Positions 1 to 8,802 of a stretch of 59,900 nt of DNA are shown here, one piece after another. Position numbers and translations under genes: made by a program. How positions within the stretch are numbered: position 1 is the stretch's first letter; the number at the start of each line of letters is the position of its first letter. A model generated the notes under the pieces. It was not told the origin of the DNA, did not search any database, and saw only the letters and a list, made by a program, of their open reading frames with translations. The stretch is from assembly GCF_000400485.1 (NCBI RefSeq), contig NZ_ASHR01000007.1, positions 1 to 59,900 on the forward strand. The letters run 5' to 3'. This DNA is from Agrococcus pavilionensis RW1. Its GTDB lineage: Bacteria; Actinomycetota; Actinomycetes; Actinomycetales; Microbacteriaceae.

Positions 1-26
1 CGCTCACTTCTCAGTGAGGCACCTCG
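1..26. repeat. Left copy of a terminal inverted repeat
   Basis: These 26 bases recur as an exact reverse complement at 59872-59897. Each copy contains a small hairpin, CTCACT-TCTC-AGTGAG. The left copy lies just beyond the stop codon of the first gene. It may be a dispersed intergenic repeat at which an assembly ended, or a terminator-like hairpin. No third copy was seen in the window. Confidence 0.6.
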
Positions 27-50
27 CGGAACGTTCGGCCGGTCTGCGCC

Positions 51-824
51 TCAGTCGCGGCCGGTGAACGTCGGCGTGCGCTTCTGCTGGAACGCCGCGA
101 AGCCCTCGCGGTAGTCGGCGGTCTGCGCGAGCGCCGCTTGCGCCGCGCTCTCGCCGCCCATCGATTGCCACAGGCCCAGCCGCTCGTCGCGCAGACCCCG
201 GATGAGCTCCTTCGAGGCGATGTAGGCGAGGGTCGGGCCCTGCGCCGCGTGGCGCGCGGCCGCGCGTGTCGCCTCGAGCACGGCGTCGTCGGGGAAGACC
301 TGCGAGAAGAGACCCGCGGCGACCGCCTCGGCCCCCGTCATGAGTCGGCCCGAGTAGATGAGGTCGAGCGTGCGGTGCGCGCCGAGCCGCTCGAAGAAGA
401 GCGCGTGGCCCCCCGAGTCGAGCGTCGCGCCGAGGGCTGCGAAGGGACTGCCGATCTTCGTCGACTCGGCGACGTAGACGACGTCCGTCGCGACCAGCAG
501 GCCGAGGCCCACGCCGAGCGCGGCGCCGTGCGCCGCCGCGAACGTCGGAGCGGGGAACGCCGACATCCGCTGTAGCAGCGGCTGCACCTGCTCGTGCAGG
601 AACCCCGTCACGTCGTCGGTGCGCGGGTCGACGCCCGAGATGTCGCGGCCGGCGCAGAAGACCTTCCCCTCGCCGCGGAGGACGAGCGCTCGCACGCCCG
701 CGCGCTCGGCCTCGGCGTACGCATCCGAGAGCTCCGAGAGCGCGGATGGGTCGAGGGCGTTGCGCTTCGCGGGCGCGTTCAGCACCACCTCGGCGATGCC
801 GTCGGCGATGGTCAGCTCGATCAT
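51..824 (-). CDS. paaG: PaaG-type 1,2-epoxyphenylacetyl-CoA isomerase (enoyl-CoA hydratase/isomerase family)
   Basis: A 257-residue crotonase-fold protein. The N-terminal half has the oxyanion-hole region FCAGRDISG (near residue 57) and the HGAALGVGLGL segment. Where hydratases carry the second catalytic glutamate, this protein has an aspartate in LDSGG, the arrangement of PaaG isomerases such as E. coli PaaG. The likely reaction is conversion of ring 1,2-epoxyphenylacetyl-CoA to the oxepin. It is the last gene of the minus-strand paaABCDE run, separated from paaE by a 167-base gap filled with REP-like palindromes. A hydratase role is possible, but paaF downstream of paaJ already has both catalytic glutamates. 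Confidence 0.8.
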   Translation of the reverse strand: MIELTIADGIAEVVLNAPAKRNALDPSALSELSDAYAEAERAGVRALVLRGEGKVFCAGRDISGVDPRTDDVTGFLHEQVQPLLQRMSAFPAPTFAAAHGAALGVGLGLLVATDVVYVAESTKIGSPFAALGATLDSGGHALFFERLGAHRTLDLIYSGRLMTGAEAVAAGLFSQVFPDDAVLEATRAAARHAAQGPTLAYIASKELIRGLRDERLGLWQSMGGESAAQAALAQTADYREGFAAFQQKRTPTFTGRD

Positions 825-851
825 GGGGACTCCTTCGTCCGGTCTTCGGTC

Positions 852-990
852 GTCGAGTAGGCCCGGAGGGCCGTATCGAGACGTGTCGGCGGGGTCTCGA
901 TGCGCGTCCTCCGGACGCTACTCGACCAGCGGGGGAGGGGCAGGGGTCTCGATGCGCGTCCTCCGGACGCTACTCGACCAGCGGGGGAGG
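852..990. repeat. Cluster of three REP-like palindromes
   Basis: The gap between paaE and paaG is almost entirely repeat. One palindrome (852-883) pairs GTCGAGTAG with a TATCGAGAC arm. Two further units, at about 893-938 and 945-990, are identical direct copies of 46 bases separated by six bases. Each runs from GGTCTCGATGCG to CTACTCGACCAGCGGG. They can fold in either strand and may weaken read-through into paaG or stabilise the upstream mRNA; that role is inference. Confidence 0.85.
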
Positions 991-991
991 C

Positions 992-2134
992 TCAGACGTC
1001 GTAGTCGACCACGACGCGGGCGGTATCGCGCTGCGGATGCGACTGGCACGTGAGCACGTAGCCGCGCTCGAGCTCGTCCGGTTCGAGCGCGTAGTTCTCC
1101 GTCATGTGCACGCTGCCCGAGACGACCTTCGCGCGGCACGTGCCGCACACGCCGCCCGCGCACGCGAACGGCACGTCGGGTCGCACGCGCAGCGCCGCGT
1201 TGAGGATCGACTCGCGCGCCGCGATCGGGCTCTCCACTTGCGTCGACTGCCCGTCGAGCGTGAAGTCGAGCGTCCACGTCTGCTCGCCCGCCTCGACCTG
1301 CACGGGCCGGCCGCGGTCGCCGCCGGCGTCGTCCGGGCGACCGGTCGTGAACAGCTCGAAGCGCACGTGCGCCGCATCGACCCCCTTCGCCTCGAGCACG
1401 TCGCGGCACAGCTGCACGAGCTCGAACGGCCCGCACAGGAACCACTCGTCGACGCTCTCGGGTCGGATGAGGTCGGTCAGGATGCGCTCGAGCCGCTCCT
1501 GGTCGATGCGGCCCGACATGAGCGGCGCCGCGCGCTGCTCGCGCGAGAGCACGTGGTGGAGCGCGAGCCGCGCGGGGTAGCGGTCCTTGAGGTCGGCGAG
1601 CTCCTCGATGAACATGACGTCGAGGGTCGAGCGGTTGGAGTACACGAGCGAGAACGTCGACGTCTCGGAGCGCGCGAGCACCTCGTGCGCGAGCGCCATC
1701 ATCGGGGTGATGCCCGAGCCGGCCGCGATGCCGACGACGTGCGCGCCGTCGACCCGCTCGAGCGCCGAGGTGAAGGTGCCCTGCGGCACCATCACGTCGA
1801 TGCGGTCGCCGGGCCGCAGCTCGCTGTTCGCCCACGTCGAGAAGCGGCCGCCGAGGTCGCGCTTGATCGCGACCGCGATCGAGCCGGGGGTCGGCGGTCG
1901 GCAGATCGAGTAGGAGCGGCGCAGCTCCTGCCCGTCGATCGTCTTCCGCAGCGCGAGGTGCTGGCCGGCGACGTAGCCGAAGTCGTCGTGCAGCGCCTCG
2001 GGCACCGCGAACGTCACCTCGACCGAGTCGGCGGTGAGCGGCCGCACCTCGGCGACCTCGAGCTCGTGGAAGCGGGCGCGCTTGCGCGAGGTCGACGAGC
2101 CGAGCCCCGTCGAGCCCAGGTTGATCGCCGCCAC
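992..2134 (-). CDS. paaE: Phenylacetyl-CoA epoxidase reductase subunit PaaE
   Basis: A 380-residue ferredoxin-NADP reductase-like protein fused to a plant-type [2Fe-2S] domain. The flavin-binding part has RSYSICRPP. The NAD(P) part has GIAAGSGITPMMA and a CGPFELV segment. The C-terminal cluster ligands are FACAGGVCGTC (about residue 325) plus a later cysteine in LTCQSHP. It passes electrons from NAD(P)H to the diiron centre of PaaA. The GTG start at 2134 lies one base after the paaD stop, so translation is probably coupled. Length and domain order match PaaE (formerly PaaK) of the phenylacetyl-CoA epoxidase complex. Confidence 0.95.
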   Translation of the reverse strand: MAAINLGSTGLGSSTSRKRARFHELEVAEVRPLTADSVEVTFAVPEALHDDFGYVAGQHLALRKTIDGQELRRSYSICRPPTPGSIAVAIKRDLGGRFSTWANSELRPGDRIDVMVPQGTFTSALERVDGAHVVGIAAGSGITPMMALAHEVLARSETSTFSLVYSNRSTLDVMFIEELADLKDRYPARLALHHVLSREQRAAPLMSGRIDQERLERILTDLIRPESVDEWFLCGPFELVQLCRDVLEAKGVDAAHVRFELFTTGRPDDAGGDRGRPVQVEAGEQTWTLDFTLDGQSTQVESPIAARESILNAALRVRPDVPFACAGGVCGTCRAKVVSGSVHMTENYALEPDELERGYVLTCQSHPQRDTARVVVDYDV

Positions 2135-2135
2135 G

Positions 2136-2714
2136 TCAGTGCACCTTGAAGTGGTCGAAGGGCTCGAGGCACGCGAGGCACTCGAAGTGGCTCTTGCACG
2201 CGGTCGAGCCGAAGCGCGACACCTCCCGGGTGCGCAGGCTCCCGCAGCGGGGGCACTTCACGCCGAGCGAGAGCGGGATCGGGCCGGAGCGCTCGCCCGC
2301 GCGGTGCGTCGGCGGGGCGATGCCGTACTCCTCGAGCTTCGCCTTGCCGGCCTCGCTCATCCAATCCGTCGTCCACGCGGGGGAGAGCGTGAAGTCGACG
2401 CGCACGTCGTCGAAGCCCTCCGCCGTGAGCGCGAGCAGCACGTCGTCGCGCATCTGGTCGATCGCGGGGCAGCCGGAGTAGGTGGGCGTGAGCGTCACGA
2501 CGATCGTGCCACCCTCGAGCCGCACCTCGCGGAGCACGCCGAGGTCGTCGATCGTGAGGACCGGCACCTCGGGGTCGACGACGGCGGCCGCGACGCGGCG
2601 CGCCTCTTCCACTCGGTGATCGAGTAGCCGGCCGGAGGCCGGCGTATCGAGATCGGGCGCGGGCATCTCGATGCGGCCCTGCGGGCCTACTCGATGAGCG
2701 GGGGAGGGAGCCAT
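2136..2714 (-). CDS. paaD: PaaD, Fe-S/assembly factor of the phenylacetyl-CoA epoxidase
   Basis: A DUF59/MIP18-like domain (VDPEVPVLTIDDLGV, then TPTYSGCPAID) is followed by a C-terminal Zn-ribbon-like part with CPRCGS and CLAC, the usual PaaD layout. PaaD is thought to help assemble the epoxidase metal centre. The ATG at 2714 is two bases after the paaC stop; a GTG at 2723 is an alternative. The first 35 or so residues are odd: two REP palindromes are read in frame as HRVGPQGRIE and DLDTPASGRLLDH, ahead of where PaaD proteins usually begin. The only other in-frame ATG (2666) lies inside the repeat and lacks a clear ribosome site. Total is 192 residues from 2714. Confidence 0.9.
   Translation of the reverse strand: MAPSPAHRVGPQGRIEMPAPDLDTPASGRLLDHRVEEARRVAAAVVDPEVPVLTIDDLGVLREVRLEGGTIVVTLTPTYSGCPAIDQMRDDVLLALTAEGFDDVRVDFTLSPAWTTDWMSEAGKAKLEEYGIAPPTHRAGERSGPIPLSLGVKCPRCGSLRTREVSRFGSTACKSHFECLACLEPFDHFKVH
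2618..2704. repeat. Two REP-like palindromes inside the paaD reading frame
   Basis: Arms CGAGTAGCCGG / CGGCGTATCGAG (about 2618-2654) and CATCTCGATGCGG / CCTACTCGATGAGCGGG (about 2664-2704) match the palindromes found between other paa genes. Here they fall between the apparent paaD start and the conserved part of PaaD, and stay open in frame. Confidence 0.8.
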
Positions 2715-2716
2715 CG

Positions 2717-3661
2717 TCACCACGTCGCTCCCGGGTGGCGGCGCGCGAGCACCTGCATCTCAGCGAGCAGCGGGCCGAGGTGCGTCGAGTGGTTGCCGAA
2801 GCGGCCGCCGCCGGAGGACTGCCCGATCTTCGGGTTCACGAAGTCGGCCTCCGCGATCTCAGCCTCGGCAAGCACGGCGGACCAGATCTCGTCGAATCCC
2901 GCGCGCAGGCTCGAGGGGAGCGGCGCGGCGTCGCCGAGCCGCTCGTGCAGCTCGTCGTCGCGGAAGAGCTCGTCGATGTAGGGCCACGTGTCGGTGAGGG
3001 CGACGAGCATCCGCGCGCGGGACTCCTCGGTGCCGCCCGCGAGGCGCAGGGTCCACTGCACGGCGTGGTCGCGGTGGTAGGCGACCTCCTTGACCGACTT
3101 CGCCGCGATCGCCGCGAGCGACGCATCCGTCGACGCCGACAGCGCGGTGTAGAGCTCCTGCATGTAGATCGCGGCGATGAGCCCGCGCGCGATCGTGTGC
3201 GCGAAGTCGCCGTTCGGCTGCTCGAAGAGCCACGCGCAGCGGAACTCGTGCTCGTCGCGCCAGTAGGCGAGGTCGTCCTCGGAGCGACCGGTCGCGGTGC
3301 CGGCGTAGTGCAGGAGGCTGCGGGCGTGCCCGAGCAGGTCGAGCGCGATGTTGCCGAGCGCCATGTCCTCCTCGAGCTCGGGCGCGCGCGAGATCCACCA
3401 GCCGAGCCGCTGCGAGAGGATGAGCGCGTCGTCGCCGAGCCGCATCGCGTACTCCGCGACGTCCGGGCTCGCCATCGTGGACGCATCCGCCCCCGTCAGC
3501 TCGGCCGCGAGGTCGACGTCGTCGACCGAGACGTGCACGTCGGCGGCCTCCGCCTCGTGCAGCGCCGCGATCGACGCGGCGTCGCGCTTGGTCGTCGCGG
3601 GAGCGGGCTGGGCCGCCTTCGCGGACTCGGCGAGCTCCGCGTCGTTGAGCTGGGCGTTCAC
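2717..3661 (-). CDS. paaC: Phenylacetyl-CoA epoxidase structural subunit PaaC
   Basis: A 314-residue ferritin-like subunit that pairs with PaaA. The core starts near residue 68 (ASPDVAEYAMRLGDDALILSQRL) and continues with LEEDMALGNIALDLLGHAR and HRDHAVQWTLRLAGGTEES, all typical of PaaC. PaaC is catalytically inactive and scaffolds the epoxidase. The GTG start at 3661 overlaps the paaB stop by four bases (GTGA), which argues for it. It leaves a low-complexity N-terminal extension of about 70 residues that shorter PaaC proteins lack. A later ATG before MASPDVAEY is an alternative start. Confidence 0.93.
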   Translation of the reverse strand: MNAQLNDAELAESAKAAQPAPATTKRDAASIAALHEAEAADVHVSVDDVDLAAELTGADASTMASPDVAEYAMRLGDDALILSQRLGWWISRAPELEEDMALGNIALDLLGHARSLLHYAGTATGRSEDDLAYWRDEHEFRCAWLFEQPNGDFAHTIARGLIAAIYMQELYTALSASTDASLAAIAAKSVKEVAYHRDHAVQWTLRLAGGTEESRARMLVALTDTWPYIDELFRDDELHERLGDAAPLPSSLRAGFDEIWSAVLAEAEIAEADFVNPKIGQSSGGGRFGNHSTHLGPLLAEMQVLARRHPGATW

Positions 3662-3963
3662 AGGTGCGGCACCTCCGCGCTCTTCTCGTAGTACTTCGCG
3701 TGGCGGTAGTTCTTGCCCGCAGGGCTCTCGAAGAACGCGCCCTTCAGGTCGGGATCGCTCGTCGTGATCGCGCTCGAGCGCACGACCCACACCGACACGC
3801 CCTCGTTGCGGCGCGTGTAGAGGTCGCGCGCGTTGCGCAGCGCCATCTCGTCGTCGGGCGCGTGCAGCGAGCCGACGTGCACGTGGCTCAGGCCTCGGTT
3901 GGCGCGCACGAACACCTCGTACAGCGGCCAGCCCTCGCCTGCCACGTCTCCGGGGGTGGACAT
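3658..3963 (-). CDS. paaB: Phenylacetyl-CoA epoxidase subunit PaaB
   Basis: A 101-residue protein with the PaaB signature: WPLYEVFVRANRGLSHVHVG near the start, then ALRNARDLYTRRNEGVSVWVV and a C-terminal FFESPAGKNYRHAKYY. PaaB bridges PaaAC heterodimers in the epoxidase. The ATG at 3963 follows a good AGAGGAGA ribosome site. It lies 74 bases after paaA, the gap holding one REP-like palindrome, and overlaps paaC by four bases. Confidence 0.95.
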   Translation of the reverse strand: MSTPGDVAGEGWPLYEVFVRANRGLSHVHVGSLHAPDDEMALRNARDLYTRRNEGVSVWVVRSSAITTSDPDLKGAFFESPAGKNYRHAKYYEKSAEVPHL

Positions 3964-3988
3964 CGTCGTCTCCTCTGTCAGTCGGGGT

Positions 3989-4029
3989 GGTCTCGATGCG
4001 CCGGCCTGCGGCCGGCTGCTCGAGCAAGG
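3989..4029. repeat. REP-like palindrome between paaA and paaB
   Basis: An imperfect palindrome starting GGTCTCGATGCGCCGGCC and closing with GGCCGGCTGCTCGAGCA. It fills most of the paaA-paaB gap and would form a strong stem-loop in the polycistronic mRNA. Confidence 0.8.
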
Positions 4030-4037
4030 GAAAGGGG

Positions 4038-5024
4038 TCAGGCGGCCTGGCGCTGCTTCGCCGCCTGCTTCTCGGCGTATGCCGCGGCGGCCTCGCGCAC
4101 CCAGGCGCCCTGCTCGTGCGCCTCGCGGCGGTGCTGGATGCGCTGCGCATTCGCCGGCCCGCGGCCCGCGAGCACCTCGTTGAACTCGGTCCAGTCGATC
4201 TCCGACATGTCCCACTGGCCCGTCTCGTCGTTCCAGCGGAGGTTCGGGTCGGGCAGTGTGAGCCCGAGCACCTCGGCCTGCGGCACGAGCATGCCGACGA
4301 AGCGCTGGCGCAGCTCGTCGTTCGAGAAGCGCTTGATCTTCCACGCCATCGACTGCGCCGAGTTGGGCGACTCGTCGTCGGGCGGGCCGAACATCATGAG
4401 CGAGGGCCAGTACCAGCGGTTCACCGCGTCCTGGGCCATCTCGTGCTGCTCGGGGGTGCCCTGGCTCAGCTCGAGCAGGATCTCGAAGCCCTGCCGCTGG
4501 TGGAACGACTCCTCCTTGCAGATGCGCACCATCGCGCGGCCGTAGGGGCCGTACGAGGCGCGGCACAGCGGCACCTGGTTGCAGATCGCGGCGCCGTCGA
4601 CGAGCCAGCCGATCGCGCCCATGTCGGCCCACGTCGGCGTCGGGTAGTTGAAGATCGACGAGTAGCGGGCGCGCGAGGTGATGAGCTGCTCGGTCATCTC
4701 GTCGCGGCTGATGCCGAGCGTCTGCGCGGCGGAGTAGAGGTAGAGCCCGTGCCCAGCCTCGTCCTGCACCTTCGCCATCAGGATCGCCTTGCGCTTGAGG
4801 CTCGGCGCGCGCGAGATCCAGTTGCCCTCGGGCTGCATGCCGATGATCTCGGAGTGCGCGTGCTGCGAGATCTGCCGGATGAGCGTCTTGCGGTACGCCT
4901 CGGGCATCCAGTCGCGCGGCTCGATGCGCTGGTCGGCCTCGATGATCGCGTCGAAGCGGGCCTGCAGCTCCGCGACGTCGTCGTCGGGGTGCAGGGCGGA
5001 TGCGTCGGGTGCGGTGAGCGTCAT
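4038..5024 (-). CDS. paaA: Phenylacetyl-CoA epoxidase catalytic subunit PaaA
   Basis: The 328-residue diiron oxygenase subunit, which inserts one oxygen atom into the ring of phenylacetyl-CoA. Recognisable segments are [35 protein letters not shown] (diiron ligands E and H) and [14 protein letters not shown] (the second pair), ending with [18 protein letters not shown]. The ATG at 5024 is the first gene of the minus-strand paaABCDE-paaG unit. Upstream lies a PaaR-type palindrome shared with the divergent paaI promoter. Length agrees with known PaaA. Confidence 0.97.
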   Translation of the reverse strand: MTLTAPDASALHPDDDVAELQARFDAIIEADQRIEPRDWMPEAYRKTLIRQISQHAHSEIIGMQPEGNWISRAPSLKRKAILMAKVQDEAGHGLYLYSAAQTLGISRDEMTEQLITSRARYSSIFNYPTPTWADMGAIGWLVDGAAICNQVPLCRASYGPYGRAMVRICKEESFHQRQGFEILLELSQGTPEQHEMAQDAVNRWYWPSLMMFGPPDDESPNSAQSMAWKIKRFSNDELRQRFVGMLVPQAEVLGLTLPDPNLRWNDETGQWDMSEIDWTEFNEVLAGRGPANAQRIQHRREAHEQGAWVREAAAAYAEKQAAKQRQAA

Positions 5025-5072
5025 CGTCGACTCCGTCTCGTCGGTTCGTTCCCGGCCGGCTCGATCCGAATT

Positions 5073-5094
5073 AGTGACCGAACGTTCAGTAAGT
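5073..5094. promoter_or_regulatory. PaaR/TetR-type operator and divergent paa promoter
   Basis: A 22-base near-palindrome, AGTGACCGAACGTTCAGTAAGT, lies in the 138-base gap between divergent paaA and paaI. It differs at two positions from the actinobacterial PaaR motif as I recall it from Corynebacterium (ACTnACCGnnCGnnCGGTnAGT). On the plus strand it overlaps a plausible promoter: TTAGTG at 5071, a 17-base spacer and a TATAGA -10 box at 5094-5099. Repressor binding would block paaI-paaK-paaR and probably also the paaA unit on the other strand. A related site precedes paaJ. Confidence 0.75.
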
Positions 5095-5162
5095 ATAGAC
5101 TCGGGTGCGGCGGACCTGCAACGGGTGCGCCGGACCTCGCCGGACGACGCAATGGAGCGCGC

Positions 5163-5630
5163 ATGCTGGAGACGCGGAACCCCGAGATCACGCGGGACGA
5201 GACGTGGCTCGCCACGATCATGGCCGAGACCGATCGCGCCAAGGAGGCCTTCGGCATCGAGATCGCCGAGCTCGAGCGCGGCCGCGCCGTGCTCACGATG
5301 GAGATCACCGAGGCGATGGTGAACGGCTTCGGCATCACCCACGGCGGGCTCGTCTTCACCCTCGCCGACACCGCGTTCGCCTACGCGTGCAACGAGGACG
5401 CCACGGTGACGGTCGCCTCCGGCGCCGACATCACCTTCGCGAAGGCGACGCACGCGGGCCAGACCCTCACCGCGACCGCCGAGCGCCGCTGGCGCTCGGG
5501 CCGCAACGGCCTCTACGACGTGTCGATCGTCGACGAGACGGGCGAGACGGTCGCCGAGTTCCGCGGCCGCTCGTTCGGCACCTCCCGCCCCGCGCCCTCG
5601 ACGCCCGCGGGCGCCGGCGGCCCCGCCTGA
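5163..5630 (+). CDS. paaI: PaaI hydroxyphenylacetyl-CoA thioesterase
   Basis: A 155-residue hot-dog-fold thioesterase with the PaaI signature [24 protein letters not shown] near residues 52-75, containing the catalytic HGG...D pattern. It hydrolyses dead-end CoA thioesters formed in the pathway and so protects the CoA pool. The ATG at 5163 has GGAG six bases upstream. It is the first gene of the plus-strand unit, divergent from paaA, and is followed by two REP-like palindromes and paaK. The C-terminal tail is rich in Pro, Ala and Gly and carries no known domain. Confidence 0.93.
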   Translation: MLETRNPEITRDETWLATIMAETDRAKEAFGIEIAELERGRAVLTMEITEAMVNGFGITHGGLVFTLADTAFAYACNEDATVTVASGADITFAKATHAGQTLTATAERRWRSGRNGLYDVSIVDETGETVAEFRGRSFGTSRPAPSTPAGAGGPA

Positions 5631-5655
5631 CCCCACCCCCGCCCACCCGACCCGC

Positions 5656-5739
5656 TGGTCGAGCAGCCGGCCGCAGGCCGGTGCATCGAGACCAGACCCC
5701 CTGATCATCTCGATACGGCCCTTCGGGCCTACTCGATGT
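5656..5739. repeat. Two REP-like palindromes between paaI and paaK
   Basis: One unit spans about 5656-5695 (TGGTCGAGCAGCCGG ... GTGCATCGAGACCA) and another about 5706-5739 (ATCTCGATACGG ... CCTACTCGAT). The second ends just before the paaK ribosome site. Confidence 0.8.
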
Positions 5740-5762
5740 CCGAGGAACGAACAGGAGCAACG

Positions 5763-7070
5763 ATGCTCGACCAGACCACCGCATCCGCCGACCTCCGCGA
5801 CGCCGGCGAGCGCCTCTCGCTCGACGAGTTGCGCGCCCTGCAGCTCGAGCGGCTGCAGCAGACCGTGCGCCACGCGTACGACAACGTGCCGACCTACCGC
5901 GCGAAGCTCGACGACGCCGGGGTCAGCCCTGACGACATCCGCTCGCTCGACGACCTGTCGAAGCTGCCCTTCACGACGAAGGAGGACCTGCGGCAGGCCT
6001 ATCCCTTCGGCATGTTCGCGGTGCCGATGGAGCAGGTGGTGCGCATCCACGCCTCCTCCGGAACGACCGGGCGCCCGACGGTCGTCGGCTACACGCAGGA
6101 CGACCTCGGCAACTGGGCCGAGGTCGTCGCGCGGAGCCTGCGCGCCGCGGGCGTGCAGCCGGGCTGGAAGGTGCACAACGCCTACGGCTACGGCCTCTTC
6201 ACCGGCGGCCTCGGCGCCCACTCGGGCATCGAGCGACTCGGCTGCACCGTCATCCCCGTCTCTGGCGGGCAGACGGCGCGCCAGGTGCAGCTCATCCGCG
6301 ACTTCGAGCCCGACGCGATCATGTGCACGCCGTCCTACCTGCTGACGATCGCGGATGCGTTCGAGGAGGCCGGGCTCGACCCTCGCGAGACGACGCTCAA
6401 GGTCGCGATCTGCGGCGCCGAGCCGTGGACGAACGAGATGCGGCTCGAGCTCGAGCGGCGGATGGGGATCGTCGCGGTCGACATCTACGGCCTCTCGGAG
6501 GTCATGGGGCCGGGCGTCGGCAGCGAGTTCGCCTCGACGAAGGACGGCCCGACGATCTGGGAGGACCACTTCCTGCCCGAGATCATCGACGCCGAGACGG
6601 CCGAGCCGGTCGCCGACGGCGAGATGGGCGAGCTCGTCTTCACGTCGCTCACGAAGACGGCGTTCCCCGTCATCCGCTACCGCACGCGCGACCTCACGCG
6701 GCTGCTGCCCGGCTCGGCGTCGCCGACGATGCGCCGCATCGAGAAGATCACCGGCCGCAACGACGACATGATCATCCTGCGCGGCGTCAACCTCTTCCCG
6801 ACGCAGATCGAGGAGATCGTGCTCGCGATCGAGCACCTCACGCCGCACTTCGTGCTCGAGCTGACGAAGGCCGGGCGCATGGATGCGCTCACGGTGAAGA
6901 TCGAGTGCATGCCCGATGTCGGCGAGGAGGCGTCGAAGGCCGCCGCGGCGATCCTGCGCGAGCGCGTGAAGGAGCACATCGGCACCTCGGTCGGCGTCGA
7001 GGTCGTGCCGGCCGGCTCGCTGCCTCGCTCGGAGGGCAAGTACAAGCGCGTCTACGACTTGCGCGCGTAG
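5763..7070 (+). CDS. paaK: Phenylacetate-CoA ligase PaaK
   Basis: A 435-residue ANL-family acyl-activating enzyme that converts phenylacetate, ATP and CoA to phenylacetyl-CoA, the entry step. The P-loop-like ATP motif is [16 protein letters not shown], followed by [12 protein letters not shown], the [15 protein letters not shown] motif, [12 protein letters not shown] and [21 protein letters not shown]; the C-terminal catalytic lysine lies in SEGKYKRV. Length fits PaaK. The ATG at 5763 has AGGAG about eight bases upstream. It is 104 bases ahead of paaR, with a further palindrome in between. Confidence 0.97.
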   Translation: MLDQTTASADLRDAGERLSLDELRALQLERLQQTVRHAYDNVPTYRAKLDDAGVSPDDIRSLDDLSKLPFTTKEDLRQAYPFGMFAVPMEQVVRIHASSGTTGRPTVVGYTQDDLGNWAEVVARSLRAAGVQPGWKVHNAYGYGLFTGGLGAHSGIERLGCTVIPVSGGQTARQVQLIRDFEPDAIMCTPSYLLTIADAFEEAGLDPRETTLKVAICGAEPWTNEMRLELERRMGIVAVDIYGLSEVMGPGVGSEFASTKDGPTIWEDHFLPEIIDAETAEPVADGEMGELVFTSLTKTAFPVIRYRTRDLTRLLPGSASPTMRRIEKITGRNDDMIILRGVNLFPTQIEEIVLAIEHLTPHFVLELTKAGRMDALTVKIECMPDVGEEASKAAAAILRERVKEHIGTSVGVEVVPAGSLPRSEGKYKRVYDLRA

Positions 7071-7100
7071 GGCTCACCGCCGTGAGCCCGCAGCGCGCAA

Positions 7101-7144
7101 GGTCGAGTAGCGGGCGGGCGCAGCCCGCTCGCGTACCGAGACCC
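7101..7144. repeat. REP-like palindrome between paaK and paaR
   Basis: GGTCGAGTAGCGGGCGGGC pairs imperfectly with GCCCGCTCGCGTACCGAGACC. It fills most of the 103-base gap between the two genes. Confidence 0.75.
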
Positions 7145-7173
7145 TGTCCGGTTCGGGCTGGAAGACTGGTGAG

Positions 7174-7785
7174 ATGACCACCGCCACCGAGCCCGCCCGC
7201 CGCGGCCGCCCCGGCTACGACCGCGACTCGATGCTCGAGGTCGTCGTCGAGGTCTTCAACGAGCGCGGCTACGACGCCGCCTCGCTCGGCTCGATCGCCG
7301 AGAAGCTCGGGCTGTCGAAGTCGGCGATCTACCACCACTTCGCGTCGAAGGAGCAGATGCTCGAGGTCGCGCTCGGCCGCGCCCTCGACGCGCTCGAGGC
7401 GGTCTTCGAGTCGCCGGAGGCGACGACGGGGCCGGTCGTCAGCCGCATCCGTCACGTCGTGCGCGGCGCGGTGCTCGTGCTGTGCGAGCAGATGCCGTTC
7501 GTGACGCTGCTGCTGCGACTGCGCGGCAACACCCCGATCGAGCTCGAGGCGATGCGCCGGCGGCGCGAGTTCGACCGCAAGCTGCGCGCGCTCTTCGAGC
7601 TCTCGCGCGACGAGGGCACGCTGCGCGCCGACATGGACCCGCGCATCGCCGAGCGGCTCACGTTCGGCATGGTCAACTCGATCGTCGAGTGGTACCGCCC
7701 CGGCGGCTCGATCACGCCCGAGCAGCTCGCCGACTCGGTGCTCGAGCTCGTGCGGACGGGCTTGCGCGACCCGGCGTCGCTGTAG
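7174..7785 (+). CDS. paaR: TetR-family repressor, probable PaaR
   Basis: A 203-residue TetR regulator. The N-terminal helix-turn-helix is visible as YDAASLGSIAEKLGLSKSAIYHHFASKEQML (about residues 30-60); the ligand domain is alpha-helical and variable. Its place directly after paaK, and ACCG-half-site palindromes before paaA/paaI and paaJ, support a role as the phenylacetyl-CoA-responsive repressor known in Corynebacterium and other actinobacteria. It is probably autoregulated through the paaI promoter. Effector and operator are inferred from context, not shown by sequence alone. Confidence 0.85.
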   Translation: MTTATEPARRGRPGYDRDSMLEVVVEVFNERGYDAASLGSIAEKLGLSKSAIYHHFASKEQMLEVALGRALDALEAVFESPEATTGPVVSRIRHVVRGAVLVLCEQMPFVTLLLRLRGNTPIELEAMRRRREFDRKLRALFELSRDEGTLRADMDPRIAERLTFGMVNSIVEWYRPGGSITPEQLADSVLELVRTGLRDPASL

Positions 7786-7812
7786 CGTTGCGCGATAACT
7801 TCTTCGCGGCAC

Positions 7813-7826
7813 TCACCGCTCGGTGA
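7813..7826. promoter_or_regulatory. Short perfect palindrome after paaR
   Basis: TCACCG-CT-CGGTGA is a 14-base palindrome, 28 bases beyond the paaR stop, in the 271-base gap before rpf. It shares the ACCG/CGGT half-sites of the PaaR-like operator, but with a two-base rather than six-base centre. It could be a TetR-type operator or a weak terminator. Confidence 0.35.
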
Positions 7827-7901
7827 ATGTATCGCCTGTCCACGCCGGGCCCGGCACGGCGACGCGAGCTCGAGCACCGGCGTTCGCAGTCAGCGGAATT
7901 C

Positions 7902-7930
7902 GTTACCAAACCGTGATCTTCGCGTAGTGT
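7902..7930 (+). promoter_or_regulatory. Probable rpf promoter with MtrA-like direct repeat
   Basis: GTTACC-N5-GTGATC (7902-7918) resembles the spaced GTTAC-type direct repeat reported for MtrA in actinobacteria. A TAGTGT -10-like box lies at 7925-7930, with 17 bases between it and GTTACC. A leader of about 120 bases to the GTG start would follow. I saw no recognisable riboswitch in that leader. Confidence 0.4.
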
Positions 7931-8026
7931 CGACCGACGAACCGCGAAGGGCAGCCGTCGTGTCCGCCCCGAGAGCCCTCGCGCCATCGAATCCAATTGC
8001 ACCGGTCGGGCGGTCGCGCGCGCTGA

Positions 8027-8740
<714 letters not shown>

Positions 8741-8753
8741 CCACCACGCGCAG

Positions 8754-8784
8754 AGCGCCCCAGCACGCGAGGTGCTGGGGCGCT
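8754..8784. terminator. Bidirectional terminator between rpf and paaZ
   Basis: A perfect 12-base stem, AGCGCCCCAGCA / TGCTGGGGCGCT, with a seven-base loop lies between the convergent rpf and paaZ genes. It lacks a clear T tract, as is common in GC-rich actinobacteria. Confidence 0.85.
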
Positions 8785-8802
8785 CGCCGCGTCGGCGGCC
8801 GA

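Noticed and set aside
746-2149. Long plus-strand open frame opposite paaE, and many similar long frames opposite real genes
   Set aside because: High GC leaves antisense frames open. Their products are Arg/Ala/Gly-rich and low in complexity, while the opposite strand encodes well-conserved enzymes.
3664-4545. Horizontal transfer signals or a mobile island in the paa region
   Set aside because: Composition and codon use match the rest of the window; no integrase, transposase, tRNA or direct-repeat boundary was seen.
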